Shown: in pieces, positions 1 through 8,977 of the stretch
Layout of the letters: each line of letters opens with the position of its first letter
Position numbering within the stretch: position 1 is the stretch's first letter
Assembly: GCF_000219215.1 (NCBI RefSeq)
Contig: NC_015727.1
Coordinates: 1,364,001 to 1,428,000, forward strand
Length of the DNA: 64,000 bases
Source: Cupriavidus necator N-1
Lineage (GTDB): Bacteria > Pseudomonadota > Gammaproteobacteria > Burkholderiales > Burkholderiaceae
Direction of reading: 5' to 3'
Translations under genes and position numbers: made by a program
Notes under the pieces: generated by a model
The model's input: the letters and a program-made list of their open reading frames with translations, nothing else
Database searches by the model: none
What the model was told of the DNA's origin: nothing

Positions 1-194
1 AGCAGAAACCGGCCTGGATCCTTGTCGTGCCGGACGCTGACGTGGCCAAAGGCATCGACAATGCCCTGATCGAACAAGATGTGATTGGCGCACACCAGGT
101 CTTCGATCAACGTGTCGCTTGCGGAGCCGGAAGGACGATCGAGATCCTCAGCGTAGTCGACACTGCTGTTGGAATTGGTATGGGAGTTGCACAT
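1..194 (-). CDS. Class II aldolase/adducin-family protein, N-terminal fragment (gene runs off the window)
   Basis: The minus strand is open from an ATG at 194 to the window edge, giving about 64 residues. The end of the readable part, DAFGHVSVRHD followed by PGRFL, is the opening signature of the class II aldolase/adducin fold; the Burkholderiales members are often annotated as HCOMODA-type decarboxylases. The first 20 residues are a polar leader rich in Ser and Asn. The catalytic half lies outside the window, so the reaction cannot be judged. A LysR gene lies immediately upstream on the same strand. Confidence 0.75.
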   Translation of the reverse strand, partial: MCNSHTNSNSSVDYAEDLDRPSGSASDTLIEDLVCANHILFDQGIVDAFGHVSVRHDKDPGRFL

Positions 195-322
195 GGAAGG
201 CCTAGTCTCAGGTTGGCGAGTGTGGTTCGATTCGCGTCCCGGGACATACGACGCCGTACTACTGCCCGGAACGTCGTTATAGCTTAGACTTGGGTTGATG
301 ATAGGTCTATTAGCTATTTAGG

Positions 323-341
323 ACTCAATCCATACTCAATC
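323..341. promoter_or_regulatory. Tandem 8-bp direct repeat upstream of the class II aldolase gene
   Basis: ACTCAATC occurs at 323-330 and again at 334-341, exactly 11 bp apart, followed by an AT-rich stretch. The spacing puts both on the same DNA face. It lies between the LysR stop codon and the aldolase start, so it could be an operator for the leftward aldolase promoter. The spacing is seen; the regulatory role is inferred. Confidence 0.35.
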
Positions 342-361
342 GACTATGATTTGAGATAGGC

Positions 362-1288
362 CTACAGGGCGTTGTTTGGCGGCGCGGAGTCGCGGATAAA
401 CTGCAAGAGCGCGGCCTGAAAAGCGGAGAAGCGCTTGTCTTCCCGGTACACCACATAGGATGGAATCTTCATTGGCAAGTCGGGGCGATCAAGAAGCACT
501 AGGTCTCCCCGTGCCACATCGTCGCGGATCGAGGAAGCCAACATGAAACTCAGCCCGATGTCCTGCCGGACAGCGTGCTTCATTGCTTCAGGATGCCCTA
601 GCTCCAGCACGACCCTGCGGTTCTCGAAGCCATGCTTGCGCAGCTGCGTGTCCTCCAGTTCACGCCTTGCCAGATTCCGTGGCGTGCTGATAAAGGGCAC
701 CTGATGAAGGTCGACTTCCTGCGACGGTAGTTTGACCCAGCGGCTGCCCGGCGCACATACCAGCAGAAGGTCTTCCTCCCACAGCGGAATCACTGTCAGC
801 CCATCCAGATCTTGCTTTGCCGCCAGCAGGATTACCGCAAAATCGCAGCCCCCTATGCGGGTCGCGTCCACTGCCGCTTGCGGGTTTGAAATCTGAAGGG
901 TCACCAGTCCGTTGGGGTGCTGTCGGTAGAAATCCACAATCAGTGGCGGCAATACATAGGAGCCAATCGACATCGACGTTGCCACAACCGCATTTCCAGC
1001 GCCCCCGCCCTCAAGTCCAGCGAGCTCCCGCTCGACCTCGCGGGTCCGCGTGATGACTTCGGTCGCCCAGCGATAGACACGCTCTCCTGCCTCGGTCAGC
1101 GCGATGTTCCTGCCGGCACGCGCGACCAGGGCATAGCCCAGCCGTGCCTCCATGCTGCGCAGGTGCGCAGTTACTACTGGTTGCGCAATGCACAGCCTGT
1201 CGGCTGCGCGCGTCACACTGCCGAGCTCCGCCACGGTGCAGAAAACTTCCAGTTTCTGGAAGGTGAGATATGGGTCGAATCCGCGCAC
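362..1288 (-). CDS. LysR-family transcriptional regulator
   Basis: About 308 residues, normal LysR length. The N-terminal winged helix-turn-helix is clear (LEVFCTVAELGSVTRAAD, then QPVVTAHLRSMEARLG), followed by the effector-binding domain from about residue 90 (VLPPLIVDFYRQHP). I favour the GTG at 1288, just after an AGGAGG; a TTG at 1300 is the longer alternative. The gene is divergent from the Bug receptor at 1423 and points toward the aldolase fragment, so it may control either. The effector is unknown. Confidence 0.85.
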   Translation of the reverse strand: MRGFDPYLTFQKLEVFCTVAELGSVTRAADRLCIAQPVVTAHLRSMEARLGYALVARAGRNIALTEAGERVYRWATEVITRTREVERELAGLEGGGAGNAVVATSMSIGSYVLPPLIVDFYRQHPNGLVTLQISNPQAAVDATRIGGCDFAVILLAAKQDLDGLTVIPLWEEDLLLVCAPGSRWVKLPSQEVDLHQVPFISTPRNLARRELEDTQLRKHGFENRRVVLELGHPEAMKHAVRQDIGLSFMLASSIRDDVARGDLVLLDRPDLPMKIPSYVVYREDKRFSAFQAALLQFIRDSAPPNNAL

Positions 1289-1422
1289 ACGCCTCCTCAA
1301 TCCATAGCTAAATTGCTATGTATTTGCGGCATAAGAACTATTTGAAGATATGGATAAGGTTACCCACAATTGCAGCCACAAGCAACATGGTGGCCTGGCA
1401 TCAGGCCTTCGCAGGAGACAGC

Positions 1423-2475
1423 ATGGACTGCACAGCCGTTATTAATCGCGCTTCTTGCCGGCACCACGGTAAGTCGTGGCTTGCCTCGGAAAGGGCACCC
1501 TTGGCCAGGATCGCAACAGCCACGCTCGCGGTAATGCTCTGGTCGACCGTAGTCGTCCAGTCCGCCATCGCGGCAGAAGGCTATCCGACCAAGCCGGTCC
1601 GCATTGTTGTGCCCTTTCCCGCGGGTGGCGGAACGGACAGCATCGCACGCGTACTTGCCAAGTCCTTTACGACGGATACAGGACAGCCTTTTGTAGTCGA
1701 GAACCGCGCCGGTGCGTCCGGGAACATCGGCCTGGATAACATCGCGAAATCGCAGGCAGACGGCTACACCATTGGCCTCACCACGAGCAATCTCACGATG
1801 AATGGTGCGCTGTACAAGCGGTTAGCCTTCGATCCGCAGCGAGATTTCCAGCCGATATCTCTGATTGCCTCATCTCCGCTCGTTATTGGTGTATCAAACA
1901 CGCTTGGCGTATCGGCATTGTCGGCCCTTCGCACCAAGGCGAAAGCGTCTGGCCAGCCGCTCGCATACTCGTCGTGCGGAAACGGCACACCGGAGCATTT
2001 CGCAGGCGCTATGCTCGCCGCGGCGTGGAATGTACGCTTCGTCCATGTTCCCTACAAGGGCTGTGCGCCAGCATTGGTCGATGCCTTAGGCGGCCAGGTC
2101 CCCATCTTTATCAGCACGGTTGCCAACGCGCTTCCGTACAGCCGAGATCCTCGAATTGGAGTGCTTGCGGTCACCGGCCATGACCGCAGCAGGTACATTC
2201 CCGGGGTGCCCTCAACGTCGGAACAAGGCGTGACCAGCTTGGATATGCGAGTGTGGTTCGGGCTCATTGCCCCGCACAACCTGCCGGAGCCAGTTCTGAA
2301 GAGACTGATCGCGCTCACATCGGCAGCGATGAAAAAGCCTGAGGTACGCCAGATCCTCGAGGCCCAGGGATATGACGCGGTGGGTTCAGATCCGGCAACT
2401 TTTGCCGCGACGATCGCGACCGAAATCCCGTTCTGGAAGCAACTCGCGGCAAAGTACGCGATATCTCTCGAATAG
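1423..2475 (+). CDS. Bug/TctC-family periplasmic substrate-binding protein
   Basis: About 350 residues. The start at 1423 follows AGGAGA; longer in-frame starts upstream lack a good ribosome site. A long signal peptide ends near the AIAAEGYP boundary, and the mature protein opens with the family hallmark KPVRIVVPFPAGGGTDSIAR. VPYKGCAPALVDALGGQV matches the second Bug hallmark. Such proteins capture small carboxylates or aromatic acids in the periplasm for tripartite transporters or signalling. No TctA/TctB membrane genes are adjacent, so it is an orphan receptor. It is divergent from the LysR gene at 362. Confidence 0.9.
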   Translation: MDCTAVINRASCRHHGKSWLASERAPLARIATATLAVMLWSTVVVQSAIAAEGYPTKPVRIVVPFPAGGGTDSIARVLAKSFTTDTGQPFVVENRAGASGNIGLDNIAKSQADGYTIGLTTSNLTMNGALYKRLAFDPQRDFQPISLIASSPLVIGVSNTLGVSALSALRTKAKASGQPLAYSSCGNGTPEHFAGAMLAAAWNVRFVHVPYKGCAPALVDALGGQVPIFISTVANALPYSRDPRIGVLAVTGHDRSRYIPGVPSTSEQGVTSLDMRVWFGLIAPHNLPEPVLKRLIALTSAAMKKPEVRQILEAQGYDAVGSDPATFAATIATEIPFWKQLAAKYAISLE

Positions 2476-2764
2476 AACTTGCCAGCTGTCCGTTCTGGCA
2501 ACACAGAACCTTCAATCCCCAAGTCGTACATGGAACAGGGAGCCGGCGCGAACATTCACCGTACCGGCTGCCACGCTCTCCGCACTTAGACGGCCATCGG
2601 CGCTATGCATCGGATGCGCTCCGAGTCGCATCGGGCGAAACAAGTCGTACGCCTTGAGCACGATTGTCATGAGGCAGGATTCGCCCACGGCGTGAGCCGC
2701 CTCGTCGTCGCGACGCTTTCGACACAAGCTCTGAGTGCCCCTCTCCCCTCGCAAGCCCAACAAT

Positions 2765-4300
2765 TTACTTGAGCAGCCGTTGACTTAAGCTGACCACGAC
2801 ACCGAGCCCACCAATCACCGCAATCACGGAAAAATGGTCAAGGTTTGCGAGAAGGTTTGCCTGTTGAGCCAAGGACTGTGCGAGCAGCGCCACGGCGACT
2901 CTTACTGCATCCGCTTGCCCAAGTGCGGCCGACAGCTGGCTTGCCAGGTGGTCGACAGCCTGGAGATAGATGGGGTTGCCGGGATGAATATTCCTGGCCA
3001 GCGCGTCGTAGTGCACTGTCGACCGCCATTGCTGTCCGATTGTCCCCAGACTGATTCCTAGTGCCAGACCGATCTGCGCCAGCATATTTTTAGCTTGCTG
3101 AGCATGGGAGAACACCGTTTCGTCGTACTGGACATCCCTGAATGTTTGGATTGCTGCATTGGCCATGACAAACATCATGAAGACGCCGTTCAGAAGCAAC
3201 GCTGGCAAGATATCCGACCACAGGTTAGCTGTAGGCGTGAGCCCGGACAGTAGCCAGCCGAATGCCGCCAGCGCCCCGAAACCAATTACGAAGAACTTGC
3301 GAGGACTCGGATACTTTGGCAGAAGTCGCGCCAGGATAAACCAGCTGACGAGAGCCGAGGCCAATCCCATTGCCTGAAACTGCCCAACCGTCTGCCATGG
3401 ATACCCAAGTGTCCGTTGCAAAAATACTGGAAGCACATAGTTATCCGCACCGAGAATGACATAGCAGCAGGTGAAAAGCAGAACCCCTGCGACATAGCGC
3501 GGATTTAGTAGCGCCCTGACTCTGATCAAAGGAGCTTCGCGTCGATGCTCAGCGCTGACATAGTAAATGAGAGCAACGATGGCAACTGAAGCGGTCAAAA
3601 CAAGGGGAATGCCGTCGCTGTAGAAATCGTAGTAGGTCCGCTGTAGCGAATAAAGTAGAAGGAATGCACCACTAGCCAGCAACATTAGTAAGACTGGATG
3701 CGATTGCGACGTATCACTGTCACTCGACGACGGCGACTCATCGTGGAAAACCGCCGTTACCAGTACAAACACTACCGCTGAGGCGCCGACCACGATCCAG
3801 AATATCGAGCTCCAATTGTCGTTCGCCACAGAAACCGATGCTAACCACGGTGCAGCCGCGGTACCGGCGGCGAGCGCAACAGCGAACGCTTTGATCCCGG
3901 TAAATCTTTGTGGGCCCGGATGAATATGATTGACCATGATGCGCGCCGAGGTCATGAATGATGCCCCACCTAGTGCCATCACGAGACGACCAATAAGGAA
4001 CTCACCATAGGCTTGACTTGATCCGCAAATGACCGCACCGATCATGAAGATGCCCAACGAGTACTGCAAAAACCGACGCCAACCCACTCGCTCGACAAAC
4101 CACCGTTGCTGGGATATATCCAAGACGGCAACGCTTGCGTAGGCTGCGCTGATCAAGCTAAATTCCTCAGGCCCAGCCCCGATCTCACCCATAATTGGGC
4201 CTGACGCGAACGCGATCATGCCGGTCTGGAGGAATTCGATGCCGTTGAGCAGGAATATAGTAAGGAGGAGAAGGTGTGGCTTTCTCGATAGCTGGCTCAC
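2765..4300 (-). CDS. MFS drug-efflux permease, EmrB/DHA2-like
   Basis: About 511 residues rich in hydrophobic helices, consistent with a 14-helix DHA2-type proton-drug antiporter. An early segment (IGAGPEEFSLISAAYASVAVL) and FLIGRLVMALGGASFM fit the conserved MFS helices. The GTG at 4300 follows GAGGGTCATC, a strong ribosome site, and lies 31 nt after the EmrA-like stop; a TTG at 4360 would overlap that gene. It is the last gene of an efflux operon with the membrane-fusion protein and the NodT lipoprotein. The substrate is not predictable. Confidence 0.85.
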   Translation of the reverse strand: MSQLSRKPHLLLLTIFLLNGIEFLQTGMIAFASGPIMGEIGAGPEEFSLISAAYASVAVLDISQQRWFVERVGWRRFLQYSLGIFMIGAVICGSSQAYGEFLIGRLVMALGGASFMTSARIMVNHIHPGPQRFTGIKAFAVALAAGTAAAPWLASVSVANDNWSSIFWIVVGASAVVFVLVTAVFHDESPSSSDSDTSQSHPVLLMLLASGAFLLLYSLQRTYYDFYSDGIPLVLTASVAIVALIYYVSAEHRREAPLIRVRALLNPRYVAGVLLFTCCYVILGADNYVLPVFLQRTLGYPWQTVGQFQAMGLASALVSWFILARLLPKYPSPRKFFVIGFGALAAFGWLLSGLTPTANLWSDILPALLLNGVFMMFVMANAAIQTFRDVQYDETVFSHAQQAKNMLAQIGLALGISLGTIGQQWRSTVHYDALARNIHPGNPIYLQAVDHLASQLSAALGQADAVRVAVALLAQSLAQQANLLANLDHFSVIAVIGGLGVVVSLSQRLLK

Positions 4301-4331
4301 GATGACCCTCGGATCTGGAATGACGCGACGA

Positions 4332-5504
4332 CTAGAGATTCGCTTGTATAAGCTTGTCAACCATTTCGTCTGCGTTCGCTAGTTCGTTGGCAAAAATATC
4401 TGTCTTGTAGGTTTGCGGACTATGCCCTTTCTCCGCCACCGCCTTACCATCCCGCTTCGTGGTATTGACGATTACCTTCATCGACAGGCCGACGCGCAGA
4501 GGATGGGTGGCAATCTGCGATGAATCCAGCGCTATTCTCACCGGCACTCGCTGGACGACCTTGATCCAGTTGCCAGTCGCATTTTGGGCTGGGAGTAACG
4601 CGAATGCACTACCGGTTCCGGCATCCTGGCCGACCACGACCCCTTGGTACTCAATCTCCCTCCCGTACACATCCGTAATAAGTGCGACAGGTTGACCAAT
4701 GCGGATATGCCTGAGCTGAGACTCCTTGAAATTAGCGCTCACCCAAAGATGGTCCAACGGCACCACAGACATCAGTGATGTGCCGGCATTAACACGCTGC
4801 CCGACCTGGACGCTACGCTTGGTCACAACGCCGCTAACTGGCGCCCGAATTACTGTGCGTTGTAATGCAACATATGCGTCTCGCACCTGCGTTGCCGCAC
4901 TCATTACATCAGGATGTGATGAAACATTCGTCCCGTCGATTTGGGCTCGACTTCCCACCAACTGCTGCTCCGCGGCTTCAAAGGCAGCCTTAGCGACCAC
5001 GAGCGCGTCTTCAGCGTGATACAACTCTTCTCCCGAAATCGCTCCGCTGGCTACCAGAGCCTTGCGCCGCAAGACATCTGCTTGAGCCTTGTTCAGATCT
5101 GCCGCCTTCAGGTCACGATTAGCCTTGGTCTGGCTTGCAGCGGCAAACTGACCGCGAACCTGCCTAACCGCTCTAGCCAGAGCAGCTTGAGCGCGGGCAA
5201 GCGACAGCTGCGCGTCAACATCATTTAGATGTACCAGTACCTGGCCCTCCGCTATGTAATCAGTGTTATCTGCGCCAATCGCAGTGACGACACCCGAAAC
5301 CTGTGGCGTCACCTGCACGATGTTCCCCTCCACGTAGGCATCTTCAGTCGTCTCCTGGTTGCGTGCGGCGCCATACCAGAAAACTGCTACGATGGCCAAA
5401 GCGGTTGCGACAGCAACTGGGATCACAATGTTCATCAGCTGGCGCTTACGTGGCTGAGAACTTTTAGCCGTTGGTGTTTCGGGGCCGTTTTCCGGATGTG
5501 TCAT
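4332..5504 (-). CDS. HlyD/EmrA-family membrane fusion protein
   Basis: 390 residues: a short cytoplasmic tail, one membrane anchor at about residues 24-46, and then the lipoyl/barrel-sandwich segment beginning with TTEDAYVEGNIVQVTPQVSG, which is typical of EmrA. A long Ala-rich coiled coil (about 110-215) precedes VIRAPVSGVVTKRSVQVGQRV, the second half of the lipoyl domain. It should bridge the MFS pump and the NodT channel across the periplasm. It lies 38 nt downstream of nodT and directly upstream of the permease gene. Confidence 0.9.
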   Translation of the reverse strand: MTHPENGPETPTAKSSQPRKRQLMNIVIPVAVATALAIVAVFWYGAARNQETTEDAYVEGNIVQVTPQVSGVVTAIGADNTDYIAEGQVLVHLNDVDAQLSLARAQAALARAVRQVRGQFAAASQTKANRDLKAADLNKAQADVLRRKALVASGAISGEELYHAEDALVVAKAAFEAAEQQLVGSRAQIDGTNVSSHPDVMSAATQVRDAYVALQRTVIRAPVSGVVTKRSVQVGQRVNAGTSLMSVVPLDHLWVSANFKESQLRHIRIGQPVALITDVYGREIEYQGVVVGQDAGTGSAFALLPAQNATGNWIKVVQRVPVRIALDSSQIATHPLRVGLSMKVIVNTTKRDGKAVAEKGHSPQTYKTDIFANELANADEMVDKLIQANL

Positions 5505-5542
5505 GTTTGCATCGTATCCAGCATGGGCATGTTCGACCGGCG

Positions 5543-7042
5543 TTACTGGTCCGTACCTTCTTCCGCAGCATAGCCGCCGCCAAGCGCGCGAATTAAGTCG
5601 ACTTTCAATTCGCGTCCGCGCGCCTCTTGCTCGACCAGAAGCCGCCTTTGTGTAAGTACCAGGCTCTCCGCAAAAAGCACCTGGAGATAGTTACCGATAC
5701 CACGCTTGTATCGATTCGTTGAGAGATCAAAGGCCTCCTGCGCCAGGATGAGAGCTTGGTGTTGCTCGTCAATTTGTTCTCCGAGCCATTTCATTGACGT
5801 CAGCTGATTGACTACGTCGTGCACTGCGGCAATGAGACTTCCGTTGTACTGTTCGACCGCAATGTCATACTCCGCCTGGTGTGCCGCCAAATTCCCCAGG
5901 AGGCGGCCTCCGTCAAAGATAGGCAGTGAGATGGCGGGCCCCACTCCTATGACACGGCTGCCTGCGGTGAGCAGATCCGGCAATCCAAGACTCTGGAAGC
6001 CCATGAACGCTGTCAGACTAACGTTCGGATAGAACTGCGCCCGCGCCACCTTGATGTCTTTGCTAGCCGCTTCAACACGCCACCGCTGCGCCACCAAATC
6101 GGGACGTCGACCAATGAGTTCCGCGGGTATATGGCTCGGCAGCGAAACTGGCGTGGACAGATTTAGTCGTGGACGGGAGATGGCCATGCCCCAGTCGGGG
6201 CCCTCGCCCACTAGCTGGGCAAGTTGTGCCTCCGTCAGCGCGATGAGTTCATTGAAGCTCGCGATGGCGCTTCGTGTAGCAGGCAGAGCGGCTTCTGCCT
6301 GCTTTAACTCCATTTTTGAGTCGATTTGTGCAGCAACTCTCTGTTGGGTCAGTTGCAGGATTTGCTCGCGCTCTTTCAATGTGGCTTCGGCAAGGTCTCT
6401 TTGCTCATAGCTGTGCGCAAGCCTGAGATAGGTGCGCGCGATCGAGGTTGTGAGCAACAACCGTGCTGCGTGGTAGTCAACTTCGATTCCCTGCGCTCGA
6501 TTCAGGGCGGCTTCAAACGTCGCCTGGTTCTTCCCCCAGAAGTCTATTTCATAACTGACGCCCAGACTTAGATCGCTAAAAACGTCCCAGGTGCCGGCCA
6601 GGGGCTTCGGCACAGTGCTATTTGCACTGTATCGCTGTCGGGTGCTCTTCAAGCTCGCGCCAACTTGCGGAAAGCGATTGGCACCGGCGACTCCAACAAG
6701 GGCTTCTGCCTGGCGGACGCGTGCCGCGGCTAGGCGTAGACTTGGTTGACCGGTCAAGGCTCTCTGCTCGAGCTCGTCTAACTGGTTGTCGCCAAACGTC
6801 GTCCACCACGCTTCACTCGGCCAGGATTCGGGGGAGACCGAAGTGCCCTCCAAACTCCGACTGGTAGTCAATCGATCGGCGGTATCTAATGCTGAATTCC
6901 TTGTCAGACCTCCGGAACTCAAACACGAAGCCAGCGTCACCGTCGCGGCCGATGCGAGTAACACCCTGAGCCTCCGCTGCAACAGTGAGGATAAAGATGG
7001 AGCTGGATATGGAACTGGTCTGGGATGCGTTCTCACGGTCAA
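5543..7042 (-). CDS. NodT-family RND/MFS efflux outer-membrane lipoprotein
   Basis: About 499 residues. The signal peptide (RRLRVLLASAATVTLASC) ends in a lipobox with the acylated Cys near residue 40. Two TolC-type repeats follow (SYEIDFWGKNQATFEAA and VGPAISLPIFDGGRL), each the start of a trimeric beta-barrel/alpha-tunnel half. It is the outer-membrane exit duct for the EmrAB-like pair. The longest start is TTG at 7042, with GTG at 7036 as an alternative; neither has a strong ribosome site. Confidence 0.9.
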   Translation of the reverse strand: MTVRTHPRPVPYPAPSLSSLLQRRLRVLLASAATVTLASCLSSGGLTRNSALDTADRLTTSRSLEGTSVSPESWPSEAWWTTFGDNQLDELEQRALTGQPSLRLAAARVRQAEALVGVAGANRFPQVGASLKSTRQRYSANSTVPKPLAGTWDVFSDLSLGVSYEIDFWGKNQATFEAALNRAQGIEVDYHAARLLLTTSIARTYLRLAHSYEQRDLAEATLKEREQILQLTQQRVAAQIDSKMELKQAEAALPATRSAIASFNELIALTEAQLAQLVGEGPDWGMAISRPRLNLSTPVSLPSHIPAELIGRRPDLVAQRWRVEAASKDIKVARAQFYPNVSLTAFMGFQSLGLPDLLTAGSRVIGVGPAISLPIFDGGRLLGNLAAHQAEYDIAVEQYNGSLIAAVHDVVNQLTSMKWLGEQIDEQHQALILAQEAFDLSTNRYKRGIGNYLQVLFAESLVLTQRRLLVEQEARGRELKVDLIRALGGGYAAEEGTDQ

Positions 7043-7107
7043 ACGTCACTGGATCTCGGGTTGGCAGAACCTCACGACAAGGTTCTGCCAGTCGCCCAAG
7101 AACGCTT

Positions 7108-7692
7108 TTAGCCTTGAAGCGCTGTCATCAGCACTTGCACCAATTGGCCGCCTTCTGGCGTAGCCCAGCTTCCGGCGAGTTCTGCAATCAGCTGGTTGGT
7201 GGTGGTCAGCGTCACGCCGCCGTTATCCATCCGCCGCAGGGCGATGTCATCGGCCATTACACTCGGTGAGCCACCAGCATCTGCAACCACCTGAACTTGA
7301 TACCCATCGCGCACCAGACTCAGCGCCGGATAGACCGTACAGACGTCATTGGTGACACCGGCAATAATGAGCTTTCTACGGCCCGTAGCTCTGACGGCGG
7401 AGGCGAAGTTTGCATCGTCCATGGCGTTCACGATACCCAGGCGCTTGACGCGGGAAGCGAACTCGGCTGGCAGAATTTGCTCCAGTTCGCTCACCAGCGG
7501 CCCCTGAGCGTGCTCCTCCATGCTGGAAGTCAGCACCACCGGCAGCTTCAGAATGCTTGCCGCCTTTGCGAGCATCAGAGCATTGCGTTTCATCTCTTCG
7601 AACGGAATAGATTTCACCCATCCCATAGTCCCCACTTGGTGATCAATCAGTAGCAGCGCGGCATTGTCGGCACTGAATTTTTCGTACGTCAT
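7108..7692 (-). CDS. Isochorismatase-family cysteine hydrolase (YcaC-like)
   Basis: 194 residues, start after AGGAGACTCATC. LLLIDHQVGT carries the catalytic Asp and GVTNDVCTVYP the catalytic Cys (about residue 118), with a central Lys candidate in RVKRLGIVNA. The length and the DHQ motif match the YcaC-type branch, whose physiological substrates are poorly defined. It lies 65 nt upstream of the NodT-EmrAB operon on the same strand, so it may be the first gene of that unit. A paralogue lies at 35758-36363. Confidence 0.88.
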   Translation of the reverse strand: MTYEKFSADNAALLLIDHQVGTMGWVKSIPFEEMKRNALMLAKAASILKLPVVLTSSMEEHAQGPLVSELEQILPAEFASRVKRLGIVNAMDDANFASAVRATGRRKLIIAGVTNDVCTVYPALSLVRDGYQVQVVADAGGSPSVMADDIALRRMDNGGVTLTTTNQLIAELAGSWATPEGGQLVQVLMTALQG

Positions 7693-7940
7693 GATGAGTC
7701 TCCTGGCTGTGAGGTTGGGGCACTAACGCCCCACGGTTGGGACTTTTTTCTATGTCGGTCGCGATCGATGTCGCTAATTCGCCAGCGTTCGGCTACTACT
7801 GGGGCAGAGCTGGATGGTGGAAAGTCGATGCGCACGAATGCACGATGGTGTTGGGGCTTGGAGACCTTGGCGAACTGGTCAAGTTCTATCCGGCGGTGAC
7901 CATCCAGGCGGGCGACGACAGCTTTTACCTAGAAGTGGGA

Positions 7941-8933
7941 TCACTCCTCAAGGCTGAATCCAGACGCCTGGACCACGCTGGCCCATCGCCGCAGGTCGGA
8001 TTTCAGGATCGAAGCAAGGCGGTCGCTGGATGCGTGCGCCGCGCTTACCCCAACGTTCACAAATCCCGCGGCAACCGTGCTGATCTGAAGCACTTTCGCG
8101 ATGACAGTGTCCAGTTCCGAAACGGTAGCCCGCGGCGTTCCAGCCGGCGCAAATATACCGATCCAGCTTTGCGCAACAACGTTCGGATAGCCGGACTCGC
8201 GGAATGTCGGCACGGCGGGAAGAAAGGGAGACCGTGCAGATCCCGTTGTGGCAAGCACACGGAGCCGACCGCCAGACAAGTGAGGAAGGATCTCACCGAT
8301 TGGATTGATGCTTGCGGGCACCTGGCCTCCCAGCAGATCCTGAACCGCCTGGGCACCCCCTTTGTAGGACACATGCGTCAACTCCGTTTCGGCCGCCCGC
8401 GCCAGCATTGTCCCCACGAAGTGGGCACTGGAGCCCGGTGCGGGCGAACCGTAGAGCGCATTGCGTGGGTTCGCACGACACCATTGGACAAACTGTCCTA
8501 CGTTGGCGACCTGCGCGGGCATCCCGGGGCCCACACATAACGCAAACTCCGAGGTTCCCACCATCGAGATAGGGATGAAGTCGGCGGTCGCGTCGTAGGC
8601 GAGTTTCCGATAGAGGGATGGAAAGATGGTCAGCGGGAAGTCCGGCGTCACGATGATCGTTGAGCCATCTTTCTCCGCGCGGCGTGCAGCGTCCAACGCA
8701 ATGCGGCCGCTTGCCCCAGGCCGGTTCTCCACGACAGCCGGTCCAACGGCGCTTCCCCCCATGTGTTGCGCAATCAATCGCGCAATGACATCGGTGGCGC
8801 CGCCAGGCGGATACCCCACCAGCACGCGTAGCGGCCTGGTGCCTGACTGGGCCAGAGCTGGCACCGACGCCCCTGCGGCGAGGAGTGTCGTTACGTTCTG
8901 AAGAAAGCGGCGGCGCGGCAGCGTGACAGGCAT
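7941..8933 (-). CDS. Bug/TctC-family substrate-binding protein with Tat-type signal
   Basis: About 330 residues from the ATG at 8933. The leader contains RRRFLQ followed by a short hydrophobic stretch ending PALAQS, a twin-arginine pattern, whereas the Bug protein at 1423 has an ordinary Sec-like leader. The mature N-terminus (LRVLVGYPPGGATDVIARL) and VSYKGGAQAVQDLLGGQVP are family hallmarks. It is co-directional with and 44 nt downstream of the FAA hydrolase gene, suggesting the receptor senses or captures a precursor of that enzyme's substrate. Confidence 0.9.
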   Translation of the reverse strand: MPVTLPRRRFLQNVTTLLAAGASVPALAQSGTRPLRVLVGYPPGGATDVIARLIAQHMGGSAVGPAVVENRPGASGRIALDAARRAEKDGSTIIVTPDFPLTIFPSLYRKLAYDATADFIPISMVGTSEFALCVGPGMPAQVANVGQFVQWCRANPRNALYGSPAPGSSAHFVGTMLARAAETELTHVSYKGGAQAVQDLLGGQVPASINPIGEILPHLSGGRLRVLATTGSARSPFLPAVPTFRESGYPNVVAQSWIGIFAPAGTPRATVSELDTVIAKVLQISTVAAGFVNVGVSAAHASSDRLASILKSDLRRWASVVQASGFSLEE

Positions 8934-8977
8934 TTGGACGATTCCTGAAGGTTGCAGTAGGGATCTGGAGCGTCTTG

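Noticed and set aside
7752..7940. Plus-strand frame with coding-like sequence (VANSPAFGYYWGRAGWWKVD)
   Set aside because: It has no ribosome site, runs straight into antisense of the Bug gene, and I recognise no family. At most it is a remnant.
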